A DNA stretch of 64,000 nucleotides, taken from assembly GCA_008933995.1 (NCBI GenBank), contig WARS01000010.1:9217001-9281000 (forward strand). The letters are read 5' to 3'. Made by a program: the position numbers and the translations under genes. Below the pieces are notes generated by a model that was not told where the DNA came from, made no database searches, and was given only the letters and a program-made list of their open reading frames with translations. Source of the stretch: Datnioides undecimradiatus (taxonomy: Eukaryota; Chordata; Actinopteri; Lobotiformes; Datnioididae). Shown here piece after piece: positions 1 through 46,400 of this stretch. The stretch's first letter is position 1, and the number at the start of each line of letters is the position of its first letter.

Positions 1-470
1 ATCTTGCTATAACTTCATGTTTGTTTGGTGCCACATGAGGAACAGGGAATAGGGAACAGTAGGGGGTAGGACCCAAATGCAGCGAACTGGGCACAGGTTA
101 ACAGTGCAAAATTGTTTATTTAGCAAAAAGAAACAAATCTTACTGTTAAGCAGGTAAAAAGTCCAAATCCACAAAAGAATATAAATTACAACTGTGAACC
201 CAGAAGAAAGAAACACACTTGACAAAAAGTCACACGCACATCAACACTCCAAACCAAACAAAGGGAGCGACAAACAATACATAGACAAGGGAGAGGAGGC
301 GAGCGAGACACAGGTGGCACCAATCAACAAACGAGACACAGGTGAAATGACACAGGAGGTAAACTCGCACACAGAGACATGGGAGGACAAAACTCTACAA
401 AATAAAACAGGAAATGAACAGAACTTAAACTCTAACCATGACAGAAAAGGGATATAAAAGTTAAACAGAC
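1..470. repeat. Probable dispersed repeat fragment
   Basis: The stretch has long runs of A-rich, C-poor words of the kind ACAGGTGAAA, GGACCCAAATGCAG and AACAGGAAATGAAC ending in ACCATGACAG. I recall these as recurrent in interspersed elements of percomorph genomes. No terminal repeats or transposase were resolved and the element is cut by the window edge, so the class is unknown. Confidence 0.45.
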
Positions 471-1986
471 CTGAATTGAACTGACTTAAGCAAGTTTGTC
501 CTCTGAAAAGCTGGAAATTTGGAGCCAGTGTGCAAAATGAAGGCAGTAAATCCATCTTAAAACACTGGCATCTCCTGACAAAGCACAAATCTGCCTCCTG
601 TGTCTTATATTGAAGGTGGCATTATCATCATTTATTCATGTAATTCATTTGGTGACATTGATTTACAGATTAAAATGAGCTGTTGATATCCAGTCTCTCG
701 TGGACTGTCTTGAGGCTGCTGTGGTATTCTCAGCATAAGAGGAGATTCTGGGAAATATTCAAACTGAAACCTTAAATTTCAATCTCTCAGGTCACACTCA
801 CTGTAAACCCTGACCAGTTCTCCCATTACATAACCCAAAACCCAAGAGGGGAGGGTACAAAAAATCCTTGTACATTCATCACATTTCATTGTAATTACTT
901 TAAGGGTCTTGGATTGGAACTGTTGATTAATTGCAGTTTGAGGATATTGGGGTTAGCTTGAAGAGGGTCAGGCCGTCTTAAGGAAAGCCCTGGGAGAGCA
1001 GGGAGTCTTAAAGGATACATGCAGAACATATGTGTCACTGAGGGGAAGTGGATTAAAGCAGGAGTTTGTGGATTTTAACTGAGGCTCGGAGGGAAATTAA
1101 TGTTTCATGTGTTTGGGAAATGGAAAAAAGATAAAGATGACTACGAAGTGGATCATTTTGTTTTCTCTTGTGTCTCTTGCCACAGCGGTTTTAAGTATAC
1201 AGCTGTGGCAAATGACAATTAAGAGATCAATAGTCATTTTGAGGAGTTCGTTCTTTTGGCCACATGTTGAAGCACTTCTTGCTGTGTTCATAACTTGTTT
1301 GATATATCATCATCATCACTATCATAAACTTACGAACTTGATTAGCAGCAATGTTATGTACTGGAAGTTGTGTGTGTGTCAACCTGGTGAATGGCTCTGT
1401 GTCCGGTCTCCACCAACTCCAGTGTTCACTAACTGTGAAGAGATTGAACCAAAACAGCGAACATGATGTCAGAACAACTGAATAATGTGCTGAAAATCAG
1501 TATAAAGCTGAGAATAGCTGCAGACTGGGAGGTCTTATGTTACATTGTTTTTATGCCATCATTTGAAGTGATTATTAAAATATCCATTATAGTGACTTTA
1601 AACTTTTTTTTCCTTTGATGATGATGTTTGGTCCTTATTTTAATCAACTGCATGTGCTGCAGGGTTGAATGTTGAAATTGGCCTGAATTTGTGGTTTGTT
1701 TTGAATTTTCTGCTGACGAAATTACGCCTGAATCAGCAAAAAACTTTTTGGCTGTTGGTCAACCAGACAATGGGATTGTTTGTTTGTATGAGATTGGCAA
1801 AAGTTTGGGGATGGGCTGTGAGAAGTTGACTGCATTTTTAGTTACTGTATGATCAAAAAGCATCTTTTGACATATATACACACGATATATTCAAGTCTAC
1901 AGTGGTGAATCTACATTACACTGAAGAAATAACATGAATGTAATGAATTCATAAATCATCTGACATTTACTTTCTTTTTCTTCTAG
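1..1986. other. arhgap21 intron, 5' part of window
   Basis: No exon of a recognisable family was found. The missing PDZ-start exon (WPGPKT / GFGFTLRHF / YPPES) was searched for by eye and not seen. The first ~470 bases look like a dispersed repeat, given separately. A 119-codon open frame at 1107-1466 has no family resemblance and AT-rich codon use. Confidence 0.6.
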
Positions 1987-33940
<31,954 letters not shown>

Positions 33941-35150
33941 AACGACCAGAGTGGTCTTGTCTCATGTGTTTGTATGAATTAAAACCATGGAATGAATGCG
34001 TAAATGTACGAATGTTGGTATTTTAGCTAAGGTTACTGCACAATATTTTTTCTACAAAGTATACTTTATGTATCTACTGTACATATTGTGTATAGGCTTA
34101 CGTGATTGTTACTGGAATAATGCTGAAGAGATGTTTTATGTGTGTAATTCCACTGACTTGTTGGTCGTACTGGAACAAAAAGGTGGAAAAAACTCAGACT
34201 TCCTCCCGCGAGATGGAACCCTACGAATGCGCGAATGTGACGTGGATGATCAGATGTGGTTGTCAGTGGGACAGAAATGAGCTGAAAGGGTCAACGTGAC
34301 TATTACTGAAGAAAGCAGGAGGAAACCTTTTTCAAAGGAATCATGGTTCAGTTCTTCCTATAATAAGCGGTATGAAGAATGTATTACTCTCTTTGGACTA
34401 ACACTAGTTGCTTGTGACAATATTGTCATCAAAACAATATGTATGTGTTATTGTTTTGTTTTTTGCCTGTACTTGAAGTATGTGGAGGTAACTGAAGGCT
34501 GCTTTCTGAGCTGGGTGCTGTGGGAAGTTTTGATTTTTTTTGTTTTTTTGTTTCTTTTCACAGTACAGTTACAACAGCCAGATATTAGCTCGAGGGACTG
34601 GAGGATTATTTGAAATGCTGATACTATAGTATGTAATGCTTGGTACAGTAGTTTTTATTTCCAAACTTTGTCCAGTTATAGTCCAAAAAGTAAGTTTTTA
34701 CATATGTGCAAGTTGTTTTTATCTCAAAAAGAAAAAGTGCCTCTTTTTTTTCTTTTTTTAATCTGTCTTTACCAACAGTTGTCAAGACGAGAAATTTTAA
34801 AAACATTTTTAGAAAAAAACCTCACAGGCATTCCAGAGATTTTTTCCATTTTGTTTTGTGGTCTTTTCCTGTTTTCAGTCAAACTCGACATCAGAACAGT
34901 CAAATTTTGGTTAGTTTCTTTGTTTCATTATAGTTTTTCTTCATTTTTGCCCCCTTTGTATTTTTTAAGTGCAGTAAAATGCATGGGCGCTACAAACCTG
35001 GGAGAGAAAAACCCAACAAACTTATCTTTGAAACTGCATGAGACAATGTTTCCTGAACAGTGAACATCTCGCCTGTGTACAGCAAAACATGGGTGCAATG
35101 CCCATCTCTCAACAAACACTGGAAATAAATAATCTTTATTAGATCCTTGT
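33941..35150 (+). other. arhgap21: arhgap21 3' UTR
   Basis: AT-rich sequence with no coding resemblance runs from the stop codon to an AATAAA at 35124-35129 followed by a T-rich stretch. It contains TGTACATA (34078-34085), which fits the Pumilio consensus TGTANATA. The 3' end is inferred from the signal, not observed. Confidence 0.7.
35124..35129 (+). terminator. poly(A) signal of arhgap21
   Basis: Canonical AATAAA about 1.18 kb after the stop, followed within 60 bp by TG/T-rich sequence (GTGTCTGTGTGATGTC). Confidence 0.6.
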
Positions 35151-36299
35151 GTCTGTGTGATGTCATTGTTTTATACCTTCAAAACATCTTGAAGGAATCA
35201 AATGCATGTTATTCTTAATCTCTGACACATTGTACCAACATTCATGTTTACAGTTTGCGTTTAGTTTTTCATTTTTTACTTTATTGCAATATCCCAGACA
35301 ATGTAAATTGTACAATGGATCATAAATTAGCAGCTCATGTGGAATTCCAGCTCAACACTGCAAAGTTTAGTGGATCAGCCCAGATCCTGACGGTTTATGT
35401 GCCACCTTTAGATTGTTTTCAGTGAATGCCCATATTCATTTATAGATTTAGTTGTGACTCTCTTCCAAAAGAGAAATTAAAAACATCAGGCTGAACATCA
35501 TACTGGGAAATCACTTAGATGACAGAATAAATAAATAATGTATTTTAGTCTTTTTAAATATATTTTTGTTTTATTTATTTATAAGGGGCAGCATATATGG
35601 ACAATAAACAGATACATATTCACCATAGGCTGTCAAAGGAGATACTCCAACACATCAACATATGAGTGATCTCAAGTTACCACTGTGCCCGCAGATATAC
35701 TTTTCTATTTGCTTTGGCGCCATCTAGTGGTAGCATCAAGAATTACGTACGTATGGGCCCACGGCACTGTGCACCACTCGTAATGATAATAATCCTTGCT
35801 TTTATGGTACCATGTAAGTAGTGTTGGAGCTTAACATAAATCTAAACCTGGAACTAAATTTCCAAAATAGGGTATTGTACATTTTGAAAAAGTAGAGAAA
35901 CAATATGCACAAAATATATTAAAACAACCCAGAAATAGACAAATAAACAAAATAGAACTGGAAAAATAAAATAAGGGTTAACAACAGCAAAAACTGAACT
36001 CATCTGATCACCCAGTCAACGACATACATTTAGATTTTAATTCATGATTTAAAAGGTACAAGCAACTCTTGAGAAAAATGTAAATACACTAATTATAAAA
36101 CGCAGCTCTGATGAAACGTGGTGATGGCAAAGTAAATAAAGATCTGCCAAAAAAAACAAACCCTAAAATAGTGTGGGAACTGAATGGATCAAATATTGAA
36201 CACATATCACAGCGTCTGCATTGTCACAACGTGGGAATGTGCGCGTGATGACAATTTACCTAACGAGCTGCCTCGTGCTGCCGGTGTGACGTAAAGTCA
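35151..36299. other. Intergenic, arhgap21 to apod
   Basis: AT-rich with many AATAAA-like words and no open frame of note. GCGCCATCTAGTGGTAGCAT (about 35718) is a short motif often seen in fish repeats. Confidence 0.5.
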
Positions 36300-36407
36300 A
36301 CGTGAACACACGCCTGTGTTTGTCCCGAGACAGTTTGCAGCGGCAGCAGCAGCAGGGACAGAGTGAACTGCAGCCCCTGACCTCCACCTGACACCTTCAC
36401 ACCTGAG
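36300..36407 (+). other. apod: Probable noncoding first exon of apod
   Basis: A GC-richer segment with a CAG-repeat patch (about 36341-36354) ends in ACACCTGAG|GTAAGG, a near-consensus donor at 36408. It lies 970 bp before the start codon in the direction of transcription. A TGACGTAA (36287-36294, CRE-like) sits just upstream. The start is a guess; the donor is clear. Confidence 0.55.
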
Positions 36408-37372
36408 GTAAGGTTTTATTTATCATATGATTGACAGGGATGATACTGAAATATAATATTAACAGAAAAAACTGAATTATGCATGCAGAGTTTGTTTTTC
36501 CACTTGTTTTTATTTTCTGTGGGCCCTAAATTAGTATTTACGGTAATACTTCATAGCTTTAACTGTTAAAGGTTGAAGTCCCTTGAAAAATTGTTCAGTT
36601 GAAGGTGTTTTGACATTGCTACACAGTAGTATCTCCTACTGGAAAGGAGCCACATATTAGCCTGCACAAAGATGTTGCGTAAAACCAGAAGAACAGGTGT
36701 GGCAATGTGGGATGTTGTGTAAAAAGACACAAAAGAAAAGATGACATCTTCAGCTTTTCACACAGAGAAAGAGCTAGAGGCTTTCACCACTATCTTGTTT
36801 CATAAAACCATCAACTCCAAGTTCACCACTGTGGGGAACAATAGAAGTTGAAATGTAAATACTCCCAGTTATGTGAGTGGAGCACGCCAACACCCTCCAT
36901 GGTCTGCAGTTAGACTGTCAGGATGTGGGCCTCAGTTAAATACCGAACACAGAAACAAAAGCAAACAAAGCACACTGTACATTCCAGCGTACGCACACAG
37001 CCTTACATTTAGATAACACTATTGATCTCCAGAGGTAAATTTACTATCTATCCAACAAGGTGATTAAAATTATGCATCAGTATCATTTATACACTGATGC
37101 ATAATTATAATAATTATAATGCAAGAATATAGTGTAGATGATTCTGAAATAAGCTAGTCTGCACAATTAGTAGTTTTAGTACATAAAGTATGTTTTGATG
37201 GCAGTACCTTTTTTAAATGTGCAGAGCTTTTACTTGTTATGGCTGCACTGAACTGCTACTTTTCCTTAATCTAAAGCTCTGGGTACAGCAGTAAGCAGCA
37301 GCAGTGCTCCTCAGCACCTGTAATAACTGTGACTGTGTGTTCTGTAACCTTCCCTCCTCCCCTGAAGGAGCA

Positions 37373-39293
37373 ATGTCTGCTGTCTACCTTCTCCTCCTGC
37401 TGCTCCCTGTGGTGTCAGCTCAGACCTATCACTGGGGTCCTTGTCCTACTCCCAAGGTGCAGCCCAACTTCAACCTTCAGCAGGTGAACACACATCAAAA
37501 ACAGATTTATTCACATGCACTGTGCCTGACTACTAATGGACCCCTCTCTGTTGGCAGTATCTGGGTAGGTGGTATGAGATCGAGAAGCTGCCTGCTTCCT
37601 TCGAAAGAGGAAAGTGTATTGAGGCCAGCTACGCCATAAGGAAAGATGGTACCATTCAGGTGCTGAACTCTCAGTTCTAGTGAGTATTAACAGATTCCTA
37701 TTGTTGGTTTTAACTTGACTGAAGATTTGGGCCAATGTTCAGTCTCAGTCGTGGCTTAGCTTAGCACAAAGACTGGAAACAAGTGGAAACAGCTAGCATC
37801 AGCTCAAAGTAAGAAAGCCTATACAGCAATGCTAATGGTCAACAGTCAGTAAATAAAATAGGTTTAGCTAAATAAAGTAAAACAACAAAGGCTTTCACTC
37901 AAATCAAACCATGTCACATTGTTTCCCTCTGTCTCTGTCTCAGTAAAGACAAGGTGAGGGTAGCAGAAGGGACAGCAGTGGTTCTGGACCTGAGAGAACC
38001 AGCCAGACTTGGAGTCAGCTTCTCATATTGTAAGCACGCCTCTTCATTCTTATTCTCTTCATGTGTTTTGTTTCTGTCATCTGCTATAGTCCAGTCCTAG
38101 TTTTTATTGTTAGAAGAGTTGTGATAATTATAATAAAAACATGTAGTTTGAGATGGCAAAACAGAACTTAACTACATTTTGGAATGGCACACAGCAGACC
38201 TTTGAGTCACTGAGCTATTTTGAGCTCATCCTGCTTAAAGACAGCACATATCTTGTAAATGATGATATATCAGCAGACACATGATGCAGAAGCCACCGTG
38301 CACTGGTAATGTTAGTGACAATGAGCATGTCTGTCTGACCGTGAATCATCTGTTCAGGTCCATCTAGTTATCAGCAGATGTTTTTCCAAGAACTTGAGCA
38401 GCTCTTAAGGTGACAGGGTTCAAGCCTGACCTCTCAGGCAGGATGCGTAGCATGAGAGGTTCTGAATTCAAACTTTGATGGGTCGTCCATCAGGGCACAG
38501 TGCTTAGTCCAATTTTAATTTTATGAGGGTAGCTATCATATTTGGTACCGATAACCATACTACCAAGGGGGTGGATGACTTTGTCGACTGTTTTTCTTCT
38601 CCAATTCTCAATACTTTCGTTGATGACTAAATACTTGTAAAACCAATGACCTTTCCATTTCCTCTGAACAATGAAACCTGACATTTCTTGCTCTCTGTAA
38701 ACGTTACTGGTAACTCTCCATGTCAGGATCATTCATTCATGTCACATTCAAGGGGCATCTTGAATCTTTCACCTAAGATAAACATGATCAAGGTCAAGTC
38801 ACTCAATCCAGGATGATGTAACAGATCTCACATTTTACATTAGATACCGTTCATTTAAATCAATAATGTATATTTTTTTGGACTTAAAACTGATTTGTTT
38901 GATTTTGCTAAAATGTATTTTGAAGTTCTAAATGTTCTCCATTGCATTGATTTATTTTGTAAATCATTTCAGAAACTGAGCTCTTGAAATATGATTTAGT
39001 CAAATATTGCAGTCATCATGATCATCATCTCTCCCTTATGCCTCTGGCTCTTGCTCCCAGTTACTCCCTACAGCCCCTACTGGGTTCTGAGCACTGACTA
39101 CAGCAGCCTGTCCGTTGTTTACTCCTGCACGGACATCCTCCGCTTGTTCCACATTGACTACGCCTGGATCCTAGGCCGGTCGCGATTCCTGCCACCAGAC
39201 ACAGTGCGGTATGCCAAAGAGCTGCTGATCAATGAAGGAATCGACCTGTTCAGGATGAAGGCCACAGATCAGATGGGCTGCAAGGATAACTAG
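37373..39293 (+). CDS. apod: Apolipoprotein D-like lipocalin
   Basis: A secreted lipocalin that carries small hydrophobic ligands such as arachidonate and steroids. Exons 37373-37483, 37558-37679, 37944-38029 and 39061-39293 give 552 bases, 183 residues, against 189 for human APOD. A signal peptide (MSAVYLLLLLLPVVSA, 1-16) precedes mature QTYHWGPCP. Family motifs: lipocalin signature YLGRWYEIEKLP (38-49), SPYWVLSTDY, VVYSC and DYAWILGRSR. Four cysteines (24, 57, 129, 180) match the two disulfides of human apoD. Odd points: both human N-glycosylation sequons are absent, and human Cys116 is Asp131 here. A polypyrimidine tract ending at 37367, five bases before the ATG, suggests a 5'UTR intron. 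Teleosts have several apoD copies; the paralogue is unresolved. Confidence 0.94.
38030..39060. other. apod third intron, 1.0 kb
   Basis: AT-rich with no coding resemblance; acceptor CTTGCTCCCAG. Confidence 0.6.
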
Positions 39294-40831
39294 GGATTTA
39301 TGGAGACTCAGTGCACTGTAAGCAGTCACAGCACTCAGATGAGACAGGGCTGAGCACTTATCAGCGGGGCTGTTCAGTTTCTCATCATTGTGTTAAACAT
39401 ACTGGACTCCAGGTACCTTTCACTGCTAACTCACTAGACGATGCACTCCTTGGTCGTCTGCATTTCTTTGGTGCGGCCTTCATTTTTTTCACTTTAAAGA
39501 TGCTGAAATATAAATTTAGAAAAGAAAAATATATCCACATTAATACAAGTTGCTAAAATTAATAGTCAGCATATCATCCTTTGATAAAAAAGTAACCATG
39601 TGACATGAAACTCATTTTGTGATTTGAGCAGTTGTATTGTAACATCTATTGCAATTATTTGTTTATTCCAATCATTCTCCAGCATCATCCAGGCTCACAC
39701 CATCCTCATGTTGTTCCTTATAAACCTGACAAAAACTAGGTACAGATATGAAAATATTTAAAGATCTTTCTAAAAATATATTTTTATATATTAACTCGGT
39801 GGTTATTGCTCAGTATGTTGAACATGAAGGAAATGGAATTTGTAAAATTCACATCAACATCGATGCTTAACGAAGTTTCTAAATGTTCATTTTGAATATA
39901 TTGGATTTTGATATTCTGGGAGGACATGTTACATTATGTAAAACATTTGTGGTGATGGAAAAAAGTATGCAGGTGAGTTCTGTGGATATTAAAACTGAAT
40001 TCAGAAAGCAGCTGTTTACTCGTAATTTATCTGGTGAGCATTGAACTGACTTTAACTGGGCAACAATAAGAAGATGAGGAATCAGTAAAAAGAAGACAGT
40101 AAAAAGCACAAAGATAAAAAGATAAATAAAATGTAGCTCCAGCTTCTGAAATTCAAAATAGGGATTTGCTGCTTTTCCTTTTCATTATTTCACTGTATTT
40201 GTATTACTGCAAGTATTGTGATGATATTACTTTAGTCTCTGATGACGCCATCCTCTGTATTTCTCAGTAGTTTGTGAATTTCTATAAACCAAACTCAATT
40301 AATGGAGAAAAGAATCAGCAGATTGATCCATAGTGAAAATAAGAAGTTTACTTACAATTCAGCATAAAATAGATCAGTATTAGCTTAGTTTGCACCAACT
40401 ACAATGGTAAAATCTCGCATTTATATGAATGCATTAGTCATAATAAACTCATGATACAAACTCATATTAGTTGTACTTTTTGATACAGGACTTGAGTGTT
40501 TTTGTGTTTGTGTGTTTTTGAGTGTAGTAGTACAAGTACTTTTACTTATGTAAAGGATCTGAATCCTTCTTCCACCACTGGCCAGCTTAACACTTGTCAT
40601 TTCAGACCATTTCACAGCTCTGTGGAAAAAACACAGCAACACACCAAAAGTCACTCCACATTTAATTCTTAGTTAAACATGAACCATGTATGGTTTTATC
40701 ACTATGAAGGGGCAAAAATGGGCAGCTACAGGGGAAACATGTGGACAGGTTTTGTATCAGCTGGATATGTCGAGGAAGGACTTCTGTCTGTGAGTATAAT
40801 CTGGGCATGGCTTGACTGTTTGTGTGTCAGG

Positions 40832-40895
<64 letters not shown>

Positions 40896-40945
40896 ACATG
40901 TTGGCGCGCGTGTGTGGTGGAGGTCCACTGGCTCTTCCTCTGCTG
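39294..40945. other. apod 3' region and intergenic to otos
   Basis: The apod 3'UTR end is not clear; AATAAA-like words occur near 40120. A reverse family A fragment (about 40290-40345) and a family B piece (about 40495-40582, ending TTCCACCACTG) lie here. A 61-bp GT run ends the interval. Confidence 0.5.
40833..40893. repeat. (TG)30 microsatellite upstream of otos
   Basis: About 30 uninterrupted TG units, the longest simple repeat in the window, directly before the putative first otos exon. Confidence 0.95.
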
Positions 40946-41025
40946 AGCCCCTCACACCACAGACCACAGTCGACCAGCAGATGAACAGCAGCATCTCTCT
41001 GCACGGCTTCACAGACCAACTACAG
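40946..41025 (+). other. otos: Probable noncoding first exon of otos
   Basis: The segment ends at CAACTACAG|GTAAAC (donor at 41026) and is followed by an acceptor TTATTTAG at about 41171, ten bases before the otos ATG. The transcription start is not determinable. Confidence 0.45.
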
Positions 41026-41180
41026 GTAAACATTTGCTTCAGTCTCAGTCTTCTTAGTATCATTTTACTTTTCCAAAATAATGACACTCTTTTAAAAAAT
41101 ATATGTTTTTAGAATTGCGGATGATTACATGCACTGATACGACCACTGGATTAAAGTTTTCATTTATTTAGGACGGCAAG

Positions 41181-42561
<1,381 letters not shown>

Positions 42562-43484
42562 GAGGGAACCTGGAAGGAGCTGGGAAGGAGCTGTTGAGAC
42601 GTCCTGAATTAAAACAATGCATTTCTAACTTTGACATAAATTAAAGATTATGAGAAATTAAATGAAGTGAAGGAAAGGCAAAGCATATCAAGTATATCAT
42701 AAATGGTAGTATAGCCAACACATATAGGCTAGATAACAAATGTAGACTAGGTAGCCCTTTTGTAGGACTGTATGATATCGTCATGTAATGTGCCACAAAT
42801 AAATAAAACATATACGTTGATGTCTGTTTGAAGGATTCTTCTCAGTCTCCTCAAAATTTGTGTATTGTATGTATTATTTTACATTCTGCATTTAATTTTC
42901 TTCTTCTTTTGATAGCCACCTCATAAATCCAAAACAATCGTTCCATAAAATTCAAGTTTAAAAATACAAGAAAAAAATGTCAAGTGGATTTTTATATAAG
43001 GCAATATAAGCCATGCTCCATACACTGTTCTCCAATATGAGCTTGTTAGTAAAACAACACTATTGCCTGTGGTTAAAAAACAGAGCGTGTTACGCGCTAC
43101 TGTCAGAAACATGAGGCTGAAGTGTGGCGTCAAAACCTTGAAAAAACAAAAACATGATGATTTAATAGATATTTTACGAAAGAAAATTTTCAAAAATATG
43201 TGCGTTATTAACTCCTTTTTCAGGATCTTTCATTAACTCTGAGAAGATGTGAGTTTATTTTATAAATATTGTAAAAGTTTGACGTTGTGATTCACACCCC
43301 AGACCAGGTGGTGGCAACAATGCTCTGACTGCAAAGAAACCTCCAAAACGTAGAAGGAGAAAGTTGTCAGCCGGGCACAGTTCACCGCTGCACACGGTTG
43401 TTTTGTTTACGTGTGCCCAAAAGCCAGTACAGCTAGGCACAAACAACAGCTTGTAAACTAAAGTGCTGCTAGGTTGAAGACAAA
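42562..43484. other. otos 3'UTR and intergenic to cops9
   Basis: No coding resemblance. The last ~200 bp before the cops9 ATG is GC-richer and probably contains its promoter and 5'UTR. No TATA box is obvious, as expected for a housekeeping gene. Confidence 0.5.
42798..42807 (+). terminator. poly(A) signal of otos
   Basis: Two overlapping AATAAA hexamers 237 bp after the stop, followed by a TG/T-rich stretch (TTGATGTCTGTTTG). Confidence 0.65.
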
Positions 43485-46400
43485 ATGAAACCGGCCGTGG
43501 ACGAGATGTTTCCTGAAGGAGCAGGGCCGTACGTGGACCTGGACGAGGTGACGTTATGTTGACATATTTGGAGAGAAAACAGCAACGTAATCGCCCCAAA
43601 CTCCGGCTAATGCTAGCAACCGTTAGCTCAGTAATATGATATATCACTAATAATAACAATGCTCTCAGATAAAAGAGGTGTGCAGTAGTTCTGTAGATGT
43701 TTTTATGTCATTTAAATGTTATTATAACAAAACAACACTGTTCAGTTTATTTTATTTTGACATAATAATTATTAACAATAACTTATTATCGGGAATAAAA
43801 GCTGGTTATTATTTAAACCAAAACTGCTTTAAACGGGAGAACTACGCATTATCTAAATTTAAGCGGAAGTAGCGCAGTGTAGCTTGTTGCAAGTCCCTTA
43901 TTTAAAATGTTACTTGAGTAAACGTATTAAAGGGCATTTACGTCAAAATGTAGTCAGGGTGCAAGTGCTTTATACCAATTTTAAAAGGTATATGATTGTA
44001 TTATAAATAGATTGATGTATAAGACTGATGTAAGTGGTTCATTTAAGTTTATATACTGCAGCGTAGCCGTTATGCCTACATTAAAAGATCGTGTTTTTTA
44101 CTTGTAATAAATAATTGCAAGGAACCAGAAACTGTATTTATGGATGAAATGTAGTGGAGTATAATATTTTTTCTTGGAAATGTAGTGAAGTTAGAGGGAA
44201 GGTGACATAAAAAGCAAATATTCAAGTAAAAGTAAATAAAGTAATTGTACTTAAGTATTGGACCTTTGTAAATATATCCAGTTGATTTGCACTACTTCTG
44301 CTTTCTAGAAAAAGCACACAGTAACTGCTCTGTCATTACAGGAGTTTCAGGCAGTCAGACAAACCATCTGACAACAGCCATGTGTTTGAGAGTATGAGAT
44401 ATATAGATATACTTGATATGCGGGTACTGACGTGTGCAGGTTTAGTGGTCAACTCTACTCTTCAAATGTGACAGAATGTATAAAAATAACCCTGCATACA
44501 TGTGTCACAGCTGCCCACAACTATACACATAATAAAAAAGATATTAATGAGGCACCAGCATCTGATGGACTGCAACAGCTATCTGCAATTAGGTTATGGT
44601 ATCGTGAAGATGACTGATGTACTGACATGTAATGTAAAGAGATTTGCTGTTGCCATAAAACTGGTTGTACTGCTGTGTGTTAACAGGCAGGAGGCAGCAG
44701 TGGCCTGCTGATGGACCTGGCAGCCAATGAGAAAGCAGTGCACTCTGATTTCTTTAATGGTAAGCCACACTGTCATATCTGTGTCTTTGTTTCTCAGATT
44801 CAGACATCTGTCTTTAAAGTACAGGGGCAGAATATGACAACACAGACAAAGAGGGGAAAGCTTGCATTGTTGAACAGAAATAAACATGTGTGCCAGGCAG
44901 TCTCAGTAATGGGCTCCAAATCCTTGTTTCCATCTGCTCTTTTGGTTTTATTAACCACACTTGTCGGGTCTATTTCAGACATGAATGACTGTGTTTCATG
45001 CATTTAAGTTACCTGGACATTTCTTATTTTTCTTGACAATGTGACACCTGAAACATCATGTAAATAATAAAGTCAGTTCCCAGAAACCAGGTGAAACACA
45101 GAACATCATTTGGCCACATAAAGCTTCTTTTTAAAGTTAAGCTTAAACTGAACAAAACCAGAAGCTGAAACGTGACTGAACTATTCAAACACCTGCATAA
45201 TGTTAAAAAGCTGTTTTGGAACATGCTGCCTTCAATGCACTTACAAAATCCCAATAGACTTGTTCAGTTTTATGACAAAATGTTCAGGAAGACAAAGTGG
45301 AGATTTGGTATAAGCACATTATCCAGTTTCATGCCTCAATCACGTTGTCCTCTCAAATTAACCCTCAAAAATCCACCACTTTTTGTGCGAGCGGGCACAA
45401 ACACTCAACACACCTAAACACACCCATGGAGGACGCACAAAAAACACCAAGCTAATCTGTTTTCCGTCTTGCAGCGTTGGCTGCCGGCAAAACAATTTTG
45501 GCTCAGCAGCACATGACCCAGAAAGAAAAGAGCTGATTGTTAAAAAGAGAAAAAAAAGGGAGGAAAAGAGGAGAGGAGGACGGTAAAATGGGTTTATAGC
45601 TGCTGTCAGACTGAAACTCAGTGGGACACCTCGCCAGTCAGCTGCTTTAAACACACACATTCTCTCACACACACACACACACACATACATATATACTGCT
45701 TTAAATCACTTGGGTTGTTAACACTTCAAAACTGCTATTTGGTGAATTCTCATGCATGGCACGTCCTCGCTCGTGGCACTAGCTGGGATTTGAGTCCCAT
45801 AAGGGCCCTTTATGCTAATAACGACCACACTGAAACGTTTCAGTCACAAATAGGCTCAACCAGTACACATGATTACACACGCATGTCCAAAAAGATGCAG
45901 TTTAGTGGTTTGTAATGCAATATAATGTATTCGCATTGCACTAATGGGACTTTGTTGTGTGCATACTGCAGTAAAAGCTACAAACATGTCAAGGCCTGTT
46001 CATATAAAAAGGGCAGAGGTCCTGTGTTATAACATCTGACAAAGTGTTCAGGAGATCGGTCTGATCACAGTACACAGGTGATCATTAAAACCATTGAATT
46101 TGAATTCAGAGGGACTTTTCCCTTTAATGGTGCCCAACAAGCTGAGTTTGAGATGTCCCTCTGCCTGATGAGGACACAAGAATGTAACGTTAAGAGGTGG
46201 TCAAAGGTCAACTGCACCGTGTGAAGCATGGACAGTTTTCTCAAGACCACGCTCTGAAAATAAAGTGTGTCAAAGAAGCCTCCCGTTCCCTGGTGCTGGA
46301 ATGGGTTGTGTACTGTATTAAAAGTTGCAAGGGGCTATGGGTAGCCGAGGGGCAAGCTGTTTGACTCTTAGACCAGTCCCTTATTAGGCAAAACGTAGGA

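Noticed and set aside
1107..1466. 119-codon open frame with a hydrophobic start and a His run
   Set aside because: It looks superficially like a signal peptide, but the His run comes from a CATCAT repeat and no family is recognised.
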